A stretch of DNA of 64,000 nt. It comes from Endomychus coccineus (Eukaryota > Arthropoda > Insecta > Coleoptera > Endomychidae). The stretch covers positions 1,178,001-1,242,000 of the forward strand of contig CAUEHT010000001.1 in NCBI GenBank assembly GCA_958510875.1. Direction: 5' to 3'. Positions 10,781 through 21,905 of the stretch are shown here, piece by piece; the stretch's first letter is position 1, and each line of letters starts with the position of its first letter. Below the pieces are notes generated by a model. It was not told the origin of the DNA. It searched no databases and worked only from the letters and a program-made list of their open reading frames with translations. A program made the position numbers and the translations under genes.

Positions 10781-11170
10781 GCACGTTCGGCAGCGTACGC
10801 ACCGCGGTCTCGGTGGTACTACTAAGGATGGACGCGCTGTCTGGTTGCACCTTTCTCTCCGGTGTCCTGGATCTCCACATAGCTCACATAATCCCCATAA
10901 CTGGACGGGTAAGTAGATCGGTTCCATCCGCGTCTGGGCCGTCGGAGCAGCTGGGATTTTCTTAGCTTGGACTTGTTCGGACTGTACCTCTTCCGGTTTC
11001 GGCGGAGATGATGCGGCATCCAACATGGTTGTTTTCGGTTGAACCTCCATATTTTGCAGTGCTTCATCTAGCACTATCTCAATGAAATCGGACGGTTCGT
11101 ACGACATATTATCACCTGTGAACATTGAATCATAATAATGAGTAATTGTACTACTTGATACTTTGTCCAA
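10604..11170 (-). CDS. Extra ORF after integrase with a CCHC zinc knuckle
   Basis: A 188-codon ORF starts at 11170, 34 bp past the integrase stop. Residues 1-90 are acidic then Pro/Gln-rich. A CCHC knuckle follows (CELCGDPGHRRERC), then a Pro/Arg stretch and RCVRCRTCPC. This resembles the knuckle arrangement of the element's own gag (CWRCGETGH, then CSRCRRPG, then DCPC). The last 60 residues are encoded by the tandem repeat and are low complexity. An ORF in this position is often env, but there is no signal peptide or transmembrane segment, so this is not an envelope gene. It may be a duplicated nucleocapsid or an accessory nucleic-acid-binding protein. The ORF is open, but the element around it is defective. 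Confidence 0.6.
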   Translation of the reverse strand: MDKVSSSTITHYYDSMFTGDNMSYEPSDFIEIVLDEALQNMEVQPKTTMLDAASSPPKPEEVQSEQVQAKKIPAAPTAQTRMEPIYLPVQLWGLCELCGDPGHRRERCNQTARPSLVVPPRPRCVRCRTCPCQQNDKKFPFHRRRHPQVSEEEMFHSEDVLSCPARGRCFEIFHSKEEEVFKFMKKKF

Positions 11171-11203
11171 CGGTATCTATATCTTTCGGTACCTCGATTC
11201 ATT

Positions 11204-12307
11204 TCAACTTCCCGGAATGCCAGGAACATTATACGGCTTCAGATCTTTGATATGGACTCGTTTTACTTGCTTGCCATCTTCGCCTTTCAGGTCGTAAATG
11301 ACCGGAGAAATTACTTTGATTACCGTAAACGGACCGGTATATTTTGGGGTCAATTTAGCGGCAAAATGTCGAACACTAAAAGACAGGTGATGCTCTACCT
11401 TCATTACTTTATCACCCACGTGAAAACGCCAATCTCGACGACGGAGATTATAATAACGGCTTTGATGGGTAAAAGCACGGGATAACTGGATACGCACCAG
11501 TTGGAAAGTTTCGCGTAATTTCTCTAACCTAGTTCGGTGTTCTGAAATCTGTTCATGATTCGGATCGGTAGGAATATTTTCCTCGGTCTCCACCGGAGCG
11601 GTAAAGGAACGGACTATCGAATTTGGAACTTCAAGTTCTCGGCCAAAATTTAAAAAGGCAGGTGAAAATCCGGTGGATTCATGTGGGGCAGAATTTAAGG
11701 CAAATAGAAAATCGGGTAGAAACTTATCCCATTTTCTGTGGTCTCCATTGCAAAATTGTGCAATCATGGTTTTTAAAGTCCGGTTTGTTCTCTCCACGGG
11801 ATTGCATTGTGGAGTATATGTAGGAGTGAGGCGATGCCTAATCCCAAACTCCTTCAGGAGTGTCTTGAAAATTTTACTTTCGTACTGCGTCCCATTGTCG
11901 CTGATAACGGTTTCCGGACAACCAGAACGAGTTATGATCTCTTCGTAGAAGGCTTGAGTTACCGCCTGCGCGGTAGCTTTTCTCAACGGCTTACGCTGTA
12001 CCTACTTCGTAAAACGGTCCTGCATGACAAGAATAAAATTGTTCCCTTTGGCGGATCTTGGTAACGGTCCTACCAAATCGGTGCTCACACATTTCCAAGG
12101 AAACTGATTTACTGTCGGCTGCATAAATCCAGGCTTCTGCTGTTGAGACACTTTGAAAGCTTGGCACTCCGTACATCCACGCACGTACTTCGCTATATCG
12201 CGGAACATCCCCGGCCAATAATACTTGTGGGATATTCGCGCAATCGTTTTGGCAATACCTAAATGTCCTGCAGTCGGACTGTCATGGTTTTCTTTCAGAA
12301 CGTTCAA
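11204..12307 (-). pseudogene. Integrase of the LTR element (one in-frame stop)
   Basis: Two open pieces, 12307-12002 and 11986-11204, are in the same frame and separated by a TAG near 11993. The first holds the zinc-binding HHCC module (HLGIAKTI to GCTECQ) and the first catalytic Asp (STDLVGPLP). The second holds the second Asp (ISDNGTQYES) and the Glu (NPVERTNRTLK), giving the DD35E core. It then has the conserved FALNSAPHESTGFSPAF segment and a C-terminal GDKVM / YTGPFTVIKV region like the gypsy chromodomain-side barrel. It would insert element cDNA into the chromosome. The stop, probably from a Trp codon, inactivates this copy. Confidence 0.88.
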
Positions 12308-12372
12308 CCGGAGCGGTTTCGGAACACAAAGCTTCCATGGATCTCTCTCTCATTTCCGGTTCGGACAAGTCA

Positions 12373-13434
12373 TTAGTCCCAGAAGTGGCGGTACAACCGA
12401 TTATCTTTCACACAATAATCCGGATACGCTTCTGGACTCTTCTCAACTTCGGCTTTCTTTGAATTGTACCAGTTACAATTCACGAGGTCATTCAGTACGA
12501 ATAACTCTTGATTGTCATTTGTTTCCTCCTTGTTCGGTAACGGATCGCGTGACAGGGCATCAGCCACACGATTCAACACTCCTCTTAGGGGACTTCTACT
12601 CCAGGCGGGTTTCACCGTTGGCCTATTCGTAACCCGGAACCAACACGGGGCTAGAATACTCTCATTTTTCAATTTAGTGTTTTTCGTCTATAGCGATATC
12701 TACTTTGATTTCACTCTCACACTTATTCGGTAATTTCGGTTTATTATCAGTATTACAATCAACGGTATTTTCAACGGCACCGGCGGACTCCTTATCCGCG
12801 GTGCGGTTCACAACAGTGGTGCGGTGAGCGGTTTTCACTTCCTTCGTTGAGGCCAGTTCAACCGGGATCTGCTTCGGCCTCACTACCTCGCAGTCCCGCG
12901 GACGTTTCCCTGTCCCGGACACGGACAATCACGCGACATTATCCCAGGGCGGCGGCATCTCGAGCAAAATAATTTCGGTGCATTCCGACTATTATTCTTG
13001 CTATGCCCAGTTTCCCCACATCTCCAACATGAGATGGACAGTGTTGCCGTACTTGGCTTCAGCCTGGTAGAGCACTGCGTTCTGAAGTGGCGCGGAGACC
13101 ACAATCCCCTCAAGTCTGTTCAGGAACATTCGGTATCCCAAACTTGACTGGCGATGACGGTTCAGATGCAGGTTGCCTACCCAGCGCTGACAGTTCCATA
13201 ATCCTTGCTGCGGGACTTCGAATTTGTGCCCTCACTGACACTGGAAATATCCTCTACTGCATGAGTTTCTGCTCAGCCTGCAGATTCTCAAACTCCTTTG
13301 CCTGTAACATTAACGACGGCACGTCGATAAAACTCCCTTGTCGGATAAATTGCCTATACTCTGGCAACAAATTTCGGTGCAACCAGAACAATTCCCGTTC
13401 TGCGGTCATTGCACCATGTCTTCAATATTGGTAG
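12373..13434 (-). pseudogene. Gag nucleocapsid fused to an RNase H tail by a pol deletion
   Basis: Reading 5' to 3' on the minus strand, a gag remnant with several breaks (FWLHRNLLPEYRQFIRQGSF near 13380) leads to the knuckle CWRCGETGHSKNN and to CSRCRRPGIMSRDCPC (13113-12883). A charged tail runs to 12674. The next frame (12672-12373) contains RVADALSRDPLP, the end of the RNase H domain that normally lies about 1.5 kb downstream of gag. Protease, reverse transcriptase and most of RNase H are therefore missing, with the junction near 12610-12680. The second knuckle has Ile in place of the usual His. This copy could move only with enzymes supplied by a relative. Confidence 0.78.
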
Positions 13435-14217
13435 GCGTAGGCTACGGCGCCATGGGTATAGCACCAGTATACCCAGGGAACTCCATTTTTCCAATCCAAT
13501 TCAAAATCAAAATTTTCAACCCCAAAAATTAATTATTTTTCTCAGGGGTAGGTAACGGAAGAGGGTGCGGTAACCAAAACCAGTCCACACCTTCCTTCCA
13601 ATAAGGCAGAAGCAATCAAACCACTTGCCCCAATTTGGGCAACGTAACTTTGATTTCGGGAGGTAACTCCAAAACGGTTGGGCCAATCCGCCCAAAAATG
13701 TTACCAACGGCTTCCTTGGTATCGATTTACTTGGAAAGGAGCTATGACTTGCCCAATCCGGGTTAAGGTTGACTGGGAAAATCAAAGGGCAAAATATGGG
13801 CAAAAATCAAAATTTGGGCATAACACTGAGGTGTAGTTCACAATTCTACACCTAACGGAACAACCGATTTTTTAGTCAGATTCTCTGTTAAAAACTTGAT
13901 TTCCCCTGAAACGGGGGGGCGGATCGAAAAACAAATTTCGCCAAACAACCTTGGTGAGCACGGGGAACAAGTTTCCGTCGAAACTTTTCCAAATTTCCAA
14001 AATTCAAAAACCAACTCCTGGGGATGTTTCGAAAACGTATTCGAAACGTCGGGGTCTTGAAGCTTGTTTTTCTGTCACACTATATCTGAAATTTCATTCA
14101 AAACGGACTACCGGTTCAATTGCAATAAATTATTCAACATTTCATTTTTCGGAATCAAAAAAAAACAAAATTCCCTCTCGGTCAATTTTCAAAAGTCCCT
14201 GCTCGTGGGCGTCATTT
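13435..14217 (-). other. Leader region of the LTR element
   Basis: This stretch lies between the 5' LTR and the first gag-like codons on the minus strand. It has a G-run (13912-13918) and no recognisable ORF; the 95-codon frame at 13516-13803 matches nothing I know. The primer-binding site should directly follow the LTR at 14217, where the minus strand reads AAAATGACGCCCACGAG. That is close to a tRNA complement but lacks the usual TGG start, so I do not assign the primer. Confidence 0.5.
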
Positions 14218-16199
14218 TATAACGTTACCTTGTCGCTTTTCGGTAAATTGCTTACTGCGTAAGCTTCGAATCCTCGGGCGACAGATTTTTCCCAAAGGTT
14301 TACTCCTTTTGAGGACTTCTGCTAGGGTCCTCTCCACAAGGCTTGTCACTATGCTATCTAAAGATAGCCTTGTCCCTAGGGTAGCTACAGTGAAGTATAA
14401 CCAGAGTCCAATGGGCAGAAAACAGTATCGAAATTGTAGGCTTTAATTACAATTGATACCTGGTTATAACTTAGCTCGTTAACGATGGAGCAGAAATAAT
14501 TCAATAAAACAGGGAATTCCAAATATTAAAATATATAATGATTTTAACAAGTACACTTTCAGAATAATCAATTTAAATGCAATTGAACGGTATTATTTCA
14601 CAAAATTACACCCAGACGGAAAATATAATGAAGCTCAAACGGTAAATGAAAACTCTTTCAAGAAATCAACTCTACGATAAGTCTGGTCACTAAATTCCAT
14701 TCAGCGGTACGGGATCGGTTAATGAATGATTCAGAATGATCAATTTGCGGAAAAGTACGAATCAAACAGGTTCAGCGTAATGAGCGGTATGCGGGAAATT
14801 TTAGATAGCAGCACTAATAAATGAAATGTTCAAATCACACTACGATATATTCGGTTATTAATTCGGTTGGTTCGGAAAATATTGTTTTCACTAGTTTTCC
14901 GATTGTACGATATCAGATTTTACTATGTTTCGGTTAATTACTCTAATTGAGTTTATTCTGTCATCTCACCCACCCTTGTACTAACTTTCACGGAGTACCC
15001 GGTAATTGTGTGACAGTGTTAGATTTTATACACTTTACAGGTTCGGAACCTAAACAATTAGGGCTTATACTTCCGGTATCAACACAGTGTGCACACACCC
15101 TAATTATCTTATCTGCAATGACCCCTATATCCACGGCCGAGGACTTCTCATAGTATTAAGGGAATCATTACGATTCTCAATCGTCACACAATCACACAAC
15201 CACCCTCAGCTTATACTTCCGGTATCAGCACGGCGTGCACAAATATACCCAAAGACGCCCCTGTCGTTCAAACATACACACTCTATACACACTACACAAT
15301 TACTTGAATATTTCAATTCACGCGCGAATTCAAATCGTGCGCGATTCGACCTATGATAAACTAGGATAAACTCAAATTCACCAATTCAAATTACTGAATA
15401 CTACGGAACTCAGGTATCGTACAAACGTTCACCAATTACAATAACAATCATAAATTACGGAAATCAATATAACGTAATGCTCAAAATATAAACTTATTTG
15501 CTATCATTTACCTTCTGAAACAATTCACTTGCACGGAAAACTATTATTAATTCACAGTTTTAAATATCTGACTCACACTCGAATAAATTTAAAAAAAAAA
15601 ACACTAGAGAGCTACTTTACTAATCAAAATCAAAAACACACAAGAGCTACTTCACTGATTGAAAATCAAAAACACAAGAGAGTGATCTTTCGGCTGTCAC
15701 GGCTTTTATATGTTTTACGAGGTTCTGGACAGGTCCGCTCCACCAATTCCTTATTTTGTGCCGAGGATTTTTTACTTATGCCCCGAACAATGATTAAAAG
15801 TGACGCTACTTTTTAGATCTAAAATTCGCGCTCATGATATCACACCAGTTCTTCCCGGCGGTGTAAACAAGTGTTATCGGAGTTTTTAGGTTGTTCACCC
15901 TTTTTATACATAAGGCTGTACAAAGTTTGGTGTCTTAACTGGCCAGACCCCTGTTTTTGCAACATATTTTTTCGGAATGAAATGCAATTTTGAGCGGACT
16001 TGAATTAGATTCATCTATTTGAATAATTATACTTATTTGAAATTACGGAGATTTAGAAAAGTGGCAATCACGGAATACACATTCGGAATTCATTCATATC
16101 TATTGAAATAATGAACTGTTCAAACTGAAATTACATGCAACATCCGTATTTATTGCCTGATCTAAATTAAATAATCTTTCGAAATTTAAGCTTCGTTAC
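14218..16199 (-). repeat. 5' LTR of the gypsy-like element
   Basis: Matches 8107-10149 throughout and lacks the 61-bp duplication. On the minus strand it begins TGTAACGAAGC at 16199. It should hold the promoter and the start of transcription; I did not pick out a TATA box with confidence. Confidence 0.9.
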
Positions 16200-16203
16200 A
16201 AAT

Positions 16204-16570
16204 TTATTGAACGAGGCGCGTTGGGAATACCCTCCCACACTATTGTAATATATAATGTAATAGTTTTGAAAGTAGACATGGATTCAAGGCCGTTCACTGC
16301 ATCTGCGCTGTCTTTAATACCAGGGAATAACTTGCGTCTCAAAATTTTCGGAAAGGTGATCATGAATTATTTTTCACGAAATCCGACAACTCTATTTGAT
16401 TGATAAGATTTGCGGGAATGGTTACCACCGCGTCCTTTAAAACTTTTATTTTGAAGCGAAGCGGAAACTAGTTGTCGCGTCTTTTCATATTGTTCTGACG
16501 GGTCCTCTAGTTGGGTAGTCTGACGAAAGTCAGCACGTGATCGACTTAGAGCTTTAGCCCGGTAAATCAT
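16204..16570 (-). pseudogene. Unknown reading frame, upstream part (split by the LTR element)
   Basis: The minus-strand frame begins by 16570, passes a basic Arg/Gly/Ser-rich segment (KSFKGRGGNHSRKSYQ), meets one TAA near 16366, and continues (FPKILRRKLF, VWEGIPNAPRS) to the LTR edge. Its continuation is at 8107-7921. The basic segment could be nucleic-acid binding. No family is recognised. It may be another mobile element or a host gene fragment. Confidence 0.5.
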
Positions 16571-16769
16571 TTTAATAGCCGGTTGGAAAGTCTGAAATCA
16601 GTATCCTTAAAATCTTCTGTGGCAAACTCAAACATTTCTTTACCTATTATCTAGTTTGGAAATTAAATTTAGTTCTACACATGCATTTAGCCCTAACAGA
16701 GGAATTACATTTCCTACATCTACAACCATAAATTTTATTCTAGCCATTTCGTTTTAACGCTACATCCCA

Positions 16770-17420
16770 GATTTACATTTCCATAGTTTGATTCCAATGG
16801 CAATAGTTGATGCAAATCGTCAGTTCATTCTATGTGATTTTGGAATCAACGGCAGAATCTCAGATGGAGGAGTGCTACAAAATACAAGTTTCTTTTGAAA
16901 ACTTGAAAGAAATCAATTAAATATCCCGGCTGAAGATGATGTCCGAAACACTACTACAATTTTACCGTATTCTTTTGTAGCCGACGATGCCTTTCCTCTG
17001 AGACCAGACATGATAAAACCCTTTCGACTAGCAGAAGCATTTCCCCAGGAAAGAAAAATATTCAACTATCGCACATCGCGAGCAAGACGTATAGTTGAGA
17101 ATGGATTTGGAATTTCAGCATCTCGATTCCGTATATTTCATACAGCTATAAATTTGGAATTACATTGATTTGTAGTCATGGCGTGTTGCTGTTTGCTTAA
17201 TTTTCTACTGGGAAGCGTGCCGAATCGGTATGCACCTCCTGAATGTGTTGATCGTGAGAATACTGACGAAGGGACTGTGACTACGGGGTTTCAAACAGTT
17301 GCTTCTATGGAACGTTCAGAACGCAGAAACTTTGAAAATATCACGAGCATCGCCAAAAATGTCAGAGAAGCTTTTATGACTTATACTTCGTTAACGAAGG
17401 TGCAGTACCTTGGTAAATGA
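16770..17420 (+). pseudogene. PIF/Harbinger (HARBI1-like) transposase fragment 1
   Basis: The plus-strand frame reads FHSLIPMAIVDANRQFILCD, GINGRISDGGVLQN, LPYSFVADDAFPLRPDMIKP, FNYRTSRARRIVENGFGISA and then MACCCLLNFL. These are the DDE_Tnp_4 hallmarks: an Asp in the VDAN block, the Asp of VADDAFPL, and the Glu of RRIVENGFG. Two TGA codons interrupt it (near 16890 and 17167), and the N-terminal third, including the helix-turn-helix, is not found. The usual enzyme cuts at TWA target sites with a MADF or Myb-like partner; a matching MADF remnant lies convergently at 17575-18005. Confidence 0.85.
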
Positions 17421-17574
17421 ACTATATTAACGGCAATTAATTAATATTTTTACTGTTTGTCTAGGCAGTAAATATGAATTTTTAAGCTGTCATCAAATAA
17501 TGTGCCTAATTAATTAATAACAATCTCATTCGGATGACAATACAAGTGTAATTGAATGAATGTTTATTGATTTT

Positions 17575-18005
17575 CTAGAGGTTGTAATTACTGAATAAAA
17601 TAATAACTATCATTAATGAGTTATTTTTATTTACCTCATTCCCAGGTTCGTCTATATTGGAGCGAGATGGTCGAGAAGTTTCTTGGTCATTCAAAAAATG
17701 TAAGTGTTCAAAATACCACAATTTTGACTGGTATACCTCGTCTACACCACTGCCTGTTCTTATAGATTCTTTGATCATTTTTAATTCTTTCCGAAAACTG
17801 CTACGCGGATTATAAATTTTCTTAATTACACCACACAGTCTTTGTTAGCTAGAGGCTCCACTTCTTTAATTTTTTACAGTAATCTTTAGTAAGCAGCTTC
17901 CTTTCTTGTCCGGATATGATAATCTTTTGATGTAGTTTGCCACAAGCACGGCGAATCTCTGAACAGAGCTATAAATTCCTCTTGATATTGTTTTGCACGG
18001 GCCAT
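17575..18005 (-). pseudogene. MADF-domain protein remnant, partner of Harbinger transposase
   Basis: Starting at the ATG complementary to 18003-18005, the frame reads YQEEFIALFRDSPCLWQTTS and DYHIRTRKEAAY, then breaks through stops and frameshifts near 17830-17890. It resumes as NPRSSFRKELKMIKES, GSGVDEVYQSKLWYFEHLHF and NDQETSRPS. This order is the MADF domain plus the SSFR / LWYF linker typical of the DNA-binding second protein of PIF/Harbinger elements. Such proteins bind the element's ends and bring the transposase into the nucleus (known for the family). It faces the transposase tail to tail, so both probably came from one element. Confidence 0.8.
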
Positions 18006-18099
18006 GATTCCACGTTAAAACTGAATTTAATCAAACACATGCTTTTTTCACACACAACTAGAGTACAGCTGAATCCTCCCACCCCTCCACACAATCCGA

Positions 18100-19739
18100 T
18101 CGACCTCGAGGCGCTATAAGCAGAGGCAAGACGAATGAGATTTTGTATTGAAATTTCCGCCCTCTAGGCGTCAGATCCGCAGGAATACCTCAACAGAATC
18201 CTCCATACACACATAGAGGTTTTCCTTGAGGTCTTGCGCCTCGAGACATGCCGTCGGTTTTTTCGTTGCGTGAGGAGCCACCTTCATAGATGTTCATTCA
18301 CTAACTCATTCGAGAGAGTTCTTATAAAATGCCGACCTCGCTTACACTCATTTTGATTCGAAGTGTAGATTATCTGCGAGTTTATTCCCCAACATTCATG
18401 AAGAAATAATACTCGGCCATCGCTCCGTATTGCGAGCTACATTCTACGAAGAACATAACTTATCGACGACGTCAACACCACCTTCTGTCTGGTTATAAAA
18501 TGTTACAATTTCGGGTTTCTTTTGGTCATCAGTATTTTCATCAATTGTCGCATCAAAGTGCATGCTTGATATGAGCACCACATGTTTATTTTTTTGGCAT
18601 GTATGATACTAGCTCTTTTTGAAACCAAAAGCTCTTGATTTGATATCACAGCTCGACATTTTTGATTTCAGAGGGTATTTGCCACTTGTTCCTTCTCAGT
18701 GTACCGACTAATGACAGCTTATGATCTTCTGCCAGCTCTTACATCAATGCCACATCACAAAACCAATTATCCATTGTGACGTTTCTTCCTGTGCTGATTT
18801 TGGGTGAAACAACCGTTTCACGACATCTGTACTTTTATTACTCACTGAAAATTAGCCATCTGATTGGGCTGCGGCATAAATCTCCATTTTGCTGGTGTTA
18901 TGTGTTTTAGCATTAGCAAGTCTAAATATTTCAATACTTGGCAGGCTTCGAAGCTATGTATTGAACACAATTACTTCCACGACATGCGTCATTCAAGCTT
19001 TTCGTCAATGGTAACATAGGCGCTCAATGAATAACTTCCAACACAATTATCAACGAACGTCTCAAAAATTTCCGTTATAGGAGCAAGGCGGTCTACTTCC
19101 TTCCTTTCGTTTCTAGTTTTGCGATCTTCGAATTTGATACATCGATACAGGAATAGGAAACGTATCAAGCTCATCGTCAGTCGGAATAATTCAATGCCAT
19201 TTCCATTGGCGTCCCCCAAACTCCTAAATTCAGCCGCCCGCCTGAGTAAAATCTGGCTAGATAAAGTAAACCTATGAATGCTCGCATTTTTACGATGTGG
19301 GTTTCACACACATCTCTTGTTGGGCTAAATTGTGGCTGTATCATTTCTATATACTGATTCGGATAGAGTACTATTTGATCAAAAATACGATCATCGAATA
19401 GACATTTTCATGCAGTCAAGCATGTACTAGCTTGACGAGCGTTACCAATAGCATCTGACAATTTTGTTACTATGTTATGTTTCTGTGTATTTCGCAGTAC
19501 AGAACACGGAACTTTATTCCAAACAAACTTTGCCTTTCATCTTTCTAGTTATTACTTGCATCAACATTACTCTGCTCACTATCTTCATTTACTTCCCCTT
19601 CTACAAGCTCAGAGGAATCCGTATCAATATCATCGTCAAAACCATCTCCAATATCCTCATAATCATCCTCAAGGAGGACTCTTTGCAACTCAACAAAGTC
19701 TCCCGAATTATTGTAATGATACACTCTGTCGCTGGCCAT
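18100..19739 (-). pseudogene. piggyBac-type transposase, heavily broken
   Basis: An acidic N-terminus (start at 19739, LEDDYEDIGDGFDDDID) is typical of the family. Next come RKTRNERKEVDRLAPI, ETFVDNCVGSYSLSAYVTID (first Asp region), VTMDNWFCDVALM (second Asp), VGTLRRNKWQIPSEIK, ISSMHFDATIDEN, and KPEIVTFYNQTEGGVDVVDK (the Asp pair near the C-terminal side of the catalytic core). Further weak matches (RTFLRELSNELVNEHL) and a Cys pair near 18040 suggest the remainder of the protein and its Cys-rich end. Many stops and frameshifts are present. Flanking TTAA duplications were not resolved. The family moves by cut and paste at TTAA; this copy is dead. Confidence 0.85.
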
Positions 19740-20182
19740 GTTAATCTAAATGGATGCGATAGATTAGTTTGAAACAAAAAAAGTCGCGGTTGTATCCGGG
19801 GTACGTTGTCATTTTCAGAACCCATTATGAATAATATCTTACAAAATATCCTATTTCAGTGCAGAATCTATACAACGCATCGCATTTCAACGATACATAT
19901 TTACATAGAACAGAAACATAAAAACTTACAAAAGTAGTGGCAGAGTATCTGTAAGATACACACGTGGGTAAATCGCTGTTGCACACACCTCAAGATCCAG
20001 GAGCCAACAAACCCTAGAACTGAGGCAGCACAGGAAGCATACGCGTCAGCCCACCCTCAATCTAGCTCTCACTCTAGACTAGTTTCATCTCGATCGTGAA
20101 TCTCTAAGATACGCGTGACTCGGAGGAGTAAAGATGATCCCAGCGATTTTCAGACCTTCTAGGATTATGAAAAGATATAGGT
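19740..20182. other. No gene seen between piggyBac and hAT remnants
   Basis: About 440 bp upstream of the piggyBac start, with a patch of higher GC near 20000-20150. It is probably the 5' terminal part of the piggyBac element; no inverted repeat was found to prove that. Confidence 0.3.
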
Positions 20183-20429
20183 AGTATGTTAACGTGGCCA
20201 TTTATTTTTTGACTCAAAACGGGACATTGGTTTATTTAGGTTAATTAACAGGTAGTCAATGAAAAAAACACTTTTTGAAAGTTATTTATTCAGAAAAAGT
20301 CAGTTAGCTTAAAAGTTACAAATTAAAAAATATATATACCCGAAACGTTCAGTTATATTTATATTTATCAGAGGAACAAATTTGCTTTAATATAGCTGGT
20401 GATGATTATAAGTAAGAATGAAACTCTTG

Positions 20430-21883
20430 GCACGTTTTTTTGATATTCAACTTAACTATCAACATCGCCTTTAGAACTGAAATTTGTAACTGGGTTCTCT
20501 CAGATGTCCACAATTTGTTCATCATAGAAAGTACTCTCTCTACTGGAGCATTTGTAGCCGTCAAACATAAAATATATTCAATTAAAATAGAAAAATTTTC
20601 ATGCTGAAGATTGTTGGCTTGAGAATGTTTGAATACTTCTTCAAAAATTTCTGTATCTTTATTACAGTCAATATATTCCTTTCCAATTAATACATCCAGT
20701 GATTATTGAACGTCTTCCCATGCAGGGACCTTTTTTAAATCTGCCCATTAAAATATCTCTATTTATTTGGTAAGAAAGGAAGTCCACCGCTCCAGATATT
20801 TACGGCTTGTTTTATAAAATTCTGTAGCCGTCCTCTTCACATACCCGTCATCTATGTCAGTAACATCATCATTCAATTTCACCATTAAATGAGTACCGTA
20901 AATGGAAGAAACTGATTGGTCTGTTTCTGAGTCAAATTGTCTTTTAGTTGATTGCTTTCTTTTGCAGCATCAATTAACGATACAGTCTCACCTTCAAGTT
21001 TCAATACAGCTTGATGAAAACTTGCTGACTGAGCGTGTAAAAAATAAAACCACAATTCGGATGTGAGATCGTTAAAAAAGTTTTTTAGTAACAGGGGACA
21101 TTTTTCAATACTCGAAAAGTAGTTTTTCAATGGCCGATACATTATTAGAACAATTTCCAAGGCAGCAAGCCATCTGGTTTTACTATAGCAGAGCAATTGT
21201 AGATATTCCGTTTCAGTTTCGGCGCAAAACTCCTCTAGAGCTTCTACTCGAATCGTGTAAATATAGAGAAATGAATATATCTTCACAATAATGCTTTCGT
21301 AATCTTAGGGTAGCCTGTCTGCAGCAGATTTTATTGCATTGTGAATTACATGGGCTCCACATCCAATACCTATTAATGGTTTTTTCAGAGATAATTGTAA
21401 TTTCGTTAACACATTGTTAGTTCCACGCCTAACCGCGCCCCCGAAATTGACGTTGGCATTGTCCCCACAAAATGCCACGACTTATGCTGTCAAATTATTA
21501 TCTGTCAACACTTGGCTTAAATAATTGAAAATGATGTCAGAAGTCTCACCTGGTTGGTCTTGGAGATCTAAAATTTTTACTTGCACACCTACGTAAGTTT
21601 GAAAAAGCGCACTACAATAGGGTATATTTTCTTGTTACCGTGATTTGAAGCGTCGATTAGTATTGTAATACAATTGGACTTATCAAGATCATCTTTTGAT
21701 TCTTTCATCGTTGTAGGCGTCAAAACATTTACTAAGAGAGCTTCTGATCAAGTACATGCGCATGTAAATTTGGGATCAAAACATGATTGAATTAATTTCG
21801 ATGCACAATCATTAGAGCGAAAACTGGTTTTCTTGTATTGTGTGATAAGCCCAGACGCCTTGTGCCGCGGCGATATCCAAATC
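20430..21883 (-). pseudogene. hAT transposase, middle and C-terminal part
   Basis: From the P insertion downward the minus strand reads DLDIAAAQGVWAYHTIQ, then stops, VGVQVKILDLQDQPGETSD, VVAFCGDNANVNFGG, KKPLIGIGCGAHVIHNAIKS, LLCYSKTRWLAALEIV and, at the end, the hATC dimerisation region EYILCLTATNAPVERVLSMM. The Asp of GDNAN and the IGCGAH block mark the catalytic core. Several stops and a shift (near 20880-20940, 21300, 21480 and 21800) kill it. The N-terminal BED finger is at 28159-28404, on the other side of the P element. Confidence 0.88.
21876..21883 (+). repeat. P element target-site duplication, left copy
   Basis: TCCAAATC here and at 28151-28158. Eight base pairs is the known length for P elements. 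Confidence 0.93.
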
Positions 21884-21905
21884 CAACGAATTCGGATATA
21901 CTAGA
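21884..21905 (+). repeat. P element left terminal inverted repeat
   Basis: The 22 bases are identical to the reverse complement of 28129-28150. They begin CA and continue ACGAATTCGGATATACTAGA. Drosophila P has a 31-bp repeat, so this one is shorter. Confidence 0.95.

Larger units (their letters stand above)
8107..16199 (-). mobile_element. Gypsy-like LTR retrotransposon with deleted pol (about 8.1 kb)
   Basis: Two direct repeats of about 2 kb (8107-10149 and 14218-16199) enclose about 4.07 kb. Read on the minus strand the LTR starts TGTAACG. A polypurine tract (AGGGGGGGA) lies immediately 5' of the downstream LTR at 10150-10158. Internal order on the minus strand is leader, gag remnant, RNase H remnant, integrase, then an extra zinc-knuckle ORF. 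Integrase after RNase H is the gypsy (Metaviridae) order. Protease and reverse transcriptase are absent, so the copy cannot act alone. The two LTRs differ by a modest number of substitutions (by eye low single-digit percent) plus one duplication, so insertion is fairly recent. The flanking 4-bp duplication is AATT (8103-8106 and 16200-16203). Confidence 0.9.

Noticed and set aside
10604..11170. Envelope gene of an endogenous retrovirus
   Set aside because: No signal peptide, membrane segment or glycoprotein features; it has a zinc knuckle.
12225..12632. 135-codon plus-strand ORF as a gene
   Set aside because: It lies opposite the integrase and RNase H frames, which have clear motifs.
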